NCBI GenBank assembly: GCA_035717845.1
Contig: DASTIC010000043.1
Span: forward strand, 48,173 to 112,172
DNA length: 64,000 bases
Origin: DASSUW01 sp035717845
GTDB lineage: Bacteria > Actinomycetota > Thermoleophilia > Solirubrobacterales > Solirubrobacteraceae
Reading direction: 5' to 3'
Shown here piece by piece: positions 62,420-64,000 of this stretch. The notes beneath the pieces were generated by a model, which was not told the DNA's origin, ran no database searches, and worked only from the letters and a program-made list of their open reading frames with translations. Within the stretch, counting starts at the first letter, position 1; every line of letters starts with the position of its first letter. The position numbers were made by a program, and so were the translations under genes.

Positions 62420-62456
62420 TTGTCTTGCACATCTGCTCGCGTATATTGTATGCACA
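62420..62456 (+). promoter_or_regulatory. Control region between aldolase and SorC genes
   Basis: TTGTCT (62420-62425) and TATATT (62442-62447) are 16 bp apart; transcription would start about 4 nt before the TTG of the SorC gene, again nearly leaderless. TGCACA occurs twice, at 62426-62431 and 62451-62456, 25 bp apart, which could be a SorC operator. This is one of the few AT-rich spots in the window. Confidence 0.45.
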
Positions 62457-62457
62457 C

Positions 62458-63411
62458 TTGTCCACGCCTTCTTCAAGCGCGCTGGTCGCGGCGGCCGAGC
62501 TCTACTACCGCGAGCAGCTCTCCCAGCACGAGATCGCCGCGCGGCTCGGCGTGTCGCGCTCGACGGTCTCGCGCATGCTCCAGCTCGCCCGCGAGCAGGG
62601 CATCGTCCACATCGAGATCCGCCGCCCCGCCTCCGAGGCCGCGAGCGCGCGCTCGCCGGAGCAGCTGGCCGACGCGCTGCGGTCGGCGCGCGACCTCAGG
62701 CGCGTCGTGGTCGTCCCGCCGGCGCCCCGCGGCGGCGTGCAGCCGCTCGTGGCGCCCGCCCTGGCGGAGGTCGCGGCGCTCGGCCTCCGGCCCGGCGACG
62801 CGCTGGCCGTCTCGTGGGGGCGGACGGTGCTCGAGCTGGCTCGCGCGCGACGGTGGCCGCCGCTGCCCGGCGTCGTGGTCGTGCCGGCGATCGCAGGCTT
62901 CGAGGAGCGCGACGCCCGCTTCCAGACGAACGACATCGCGCGCCGGGTGGCCGACGCGAGCGGCGCCGACGTGAGCCTGATCCACGCCCCCGCCCTGCCG
63001 TCGGCGCGGCTCCGGCGGTCGCTGCTGGCCGACGAGGACATCAGCCGCCGCCTGGCCGTCTGGGACCGGCTGGCGGCCGCGGTCGTCGGCATCGGCCCGC
63101 CGCTGGCGGAGGCCGACACCGGCCCCGCGCACGTCATGGCCGCGGCGGGCGAGCTGCGCGGCGCGGCGGGCGACGTGGTCGCCCGCTACTTCGACGCCGA
63201 GGGGCGGCCGGTGACGTTCGCCGGCGAGCGGCTGCTGCTCGGCGTGTCGCGGGAGCAGCTGCGCAGCGCCGGCACGGTGATCGCGGTCGCCGCGGGGTCG
63301 GCGAAGGGCGCCTCGATCGTCGGCGCCGCCCGCGCCCGCCTGATCGACGTGCTCGTCACCGACGAGGCGACCGCCGGTGCCGCCCTCGCCTCCATGGGGT
63401 CGCGCCCATGA
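62458..63411 (+). CDS. SorC/DeoR-type sugar-binding transcriptional regulator
   Basis: A 317-residue regulator of the SorC family. The HTH is AAELYYREQLSQHEIAARLG and VSRSTVSRMLQLAREQGIVHI, and the sugar-phosphate-binding domain has GDALAVSWGRTVLELA, VVVVPAIAGFEERDARFQTN and a terminal TAGAALA. SorC proteins respond to phosphorylated sugars. The TTG at 62458 is the best start: the HTH begins 10 residues later, and other in-frame candidates (a TTG at 62446) overlap the -10 box. It overlaps the PfkB gene (ATGA) and faces the aldolase gene; both are probable targets. Confidence 0.87.
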   Translation: MSTPSSSALVAAAELYYREQLSQHEIAARLGVSRSTVSRMLQLAREQGIVHIEIRRPASEAASARSPEQLADALRSARDLRRVVVVPPAPRGGVQPLVAPALAEVAALGLRPGDALAVSWGRTVLELARARRWPPLPGVVVVPAIAGFEERDARFQTNDIARRVADASGADVSLIHAPALPSARLRRSLLADEDISRRLAVWDRLAAAVVGIGPPLAEADTGPAHVMAAAGELRGAAGDVVARYFDAEGRPVTFAGERLLLGVSREQLRSAGTVIAVAAGSAKGASIVGAARARLIDVLVTDEATAGAALASMGSRP

Positions 63412-64000
63412 TCCTGTCCGTCGGCGAGGCGCTGGTGGAGATCATGCGGCCGCGCCCCGGCATCCCGCTCGACCGGCCCGACACCTTCGTCGGCCCGCTC
63501 GCCAGCGGGGCGCCCGCGATCTTCGCGAGCGTCGCGGCCCGGCGCGGCGCGCCGACCGCCCTGTGCGCCGTTGTTGGCGACGATCCCTTCGGCGCGCTCA
63601 TGCGCCGGCGTCTGGCGGAGGACGGTGTGGACGTCGGTCACGTGCGCGCCGATCCCGCTGCGCCCACCGGCTGCGCGTTCGTCGCCTACGCCGGCGACGG
63701 GACCCGCTCGTTCGTGTTCCACGTCGGGGCGGCGGCGCGGCTCGGCGCGGCCGACCTCGGCGACCTGCCGGAGCGCGCGGCGTGGCTGCACGTGTCCGGC
63801 TCGTCGCTGGCCCTCGCGCCGTCGCTGGCCGACGCGGTGGAGATCGCGGCGGCGCGGGTCCACGCCGCGGGCGGGCGGATCAGCCTCGATCCCAACCTGC
63901 GCCCGGAGGCGCTCCGGCCCGACCTCGCAGAGCGGCTCGCGCGCATCGCCGGCCGCGCGGCAGTGCTCCTGCCCTCGGAGGGCGAGCTCGCCGCGCTCGG
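63408..64000 (+). CDS. PfkB-family sugar kinase (tagatose kinase-like), 3' end outside window
   Basis: The first 197 residues of a PfkB-family (ribokinase-like) kinase. It starts SVGEALVEIMRPRPGIPLDRP and has FVGPLASGAPAIFASVAARRG (the GA motif), VVGDDPFGALMRRRL, PTGCAFVAYAGDGTRSFVFH and ISLDPNLRPEAL. This pattern is closest to kinases annotated as tagatose or ketohexose kinases, but KdgK-like alternatives remain open. The catalytic GAGD motif lies past the window end. The ATG overlaps the SorC stop. Confidence 0.85.
   Translation, partial: MILSVGEALVEIMRPRPGIPLDRPDTFVGPLASGAPAIFASVAARRGAPTALCAVVGDDPFGALMRRRLAEDGVDVGHVRADPAAPTGCAFVAYAGDGTRSFVFHVGAAARLGAADLGDLPERAAWLHVSGSSLALAPSLADAVEIAAARVHAAGGRISLDPNLRPEALRPDLAERLARIAGRAAVLLPSEGELAAL

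Noticed and set aside
60445..63411. Very long plus-strand open frame (988 codons) ending in the SorC gene
   Set aside because: The upstream ~670 codons are antisense to the FGGY kinase and aldolase and lack motifs; only the last 317 codons form the SorC protein.
61495..64000. Sulfoquinovose (sulfo-EMP) pathway because of the YihT-like aldolase and PfkB kinase
   Set aside because: No sulfoquinovosidase, isomerase, sulfolactaldehyde reductase or exporter nearby, and the PfkB sequence is closer to tagatose-type kinases.

Overview
This is 64 kb of very GC-rich, gene-dense DNA. There are many GTG and TTG starts, short or overlapping gene junctions and almost no intergenic space. Gene content (GntR/FadR, OmpR and NarL regulators, CUT2-type sugar ABC transporters, an RsbW-like kinase, a DUF1059 peptide, a YkcB-like mannosyltransferase) points to an actinobacterium, most likely of the Thermoleophilia/Solirubrobacterales type. 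That placement is inference from content and composition. No rRNA, tRNA, CRISPR array, prophage or intact transposase was seen.

Layout. 1-8 kb: end of a NarL-type two-component system, a lipase-like hydrolase, a FadR regulator with a PLP decarboxylase, a GST, a collapsed alcohol dehydrogenase remnant, a long-chain acyl-CoA ligase, a quinone-reductase-like dehydrogenase and a small membrane protein. 8-17 kb: a Baeyer-Villiger-type monooxygenase, a two-domain multicopper oxidase coupled to a ZIP transporter, a YkcB-like glycosyltransferase, a DUF1059 peptide, an OmpR-type two-component system and a class A beta-lactamase-like protein. 17-23 kb: esterase, IlvD/Edd-family dehydratase, sugar epimerase, MBL hydrolase, glucose-dehydrogenase-like enzyme and SDR, which together could oxidise a sugar. 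23-34.6 kb: EEP nuclease, EAL-HDOD protein, secreted GH13 amylase with a pullulanase-type C-terminus, CysNC, YihY, SDR, a second ZIP transporter, a cyclase and a glycosyltransferase.

34.7-49.5 kb is the clearest pathway in the window: a DeoR regulator faces a co-directional 14-kb 6-deoxyhexose operon (ABC importer, fucose-isomerase-like protein, mutarotase, rhamnulokinase, RhaI isomerase, aldolase/lactaldehyde dehydrogenase fusion, LutABC). It can take L-rhamnose to DHAP plus L-lactaldehyde, then L-lactate, then pyruvate. 49.5-53.3 kb: winged-helix protein, beta-carbonic anhydrase, ABM monooxygenase, anti-sigma-like kinase and partner, AraC/VOC pair.

53.3-64 kb is a second sugar region: a ribose-type ABC importer with a DeoR regulator and ROK kinase, divergent from a PFK-like kinase and a DUF2090 aldolase-like protein; then an FGGY kinase, a LacD/YihT-like aldolase, a SorC regulator and a PfkB kinase cut by the window end. 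The substrate is unknown; a ketohexose such as tagatose is a reasonable guess.

Non-coding structure worth a second look: a palindromic repeat family with two copies (one split by two tandem 60-bp hairpin units and forming the end of a histidine kinase gene), a shared motif at 44-45 bp upstream of the OmpR regulator and the glycosyltransferase, GC-rich hairpins at convergent gene ends, and promoters implying leaderless or near-leaderless mRNAs.
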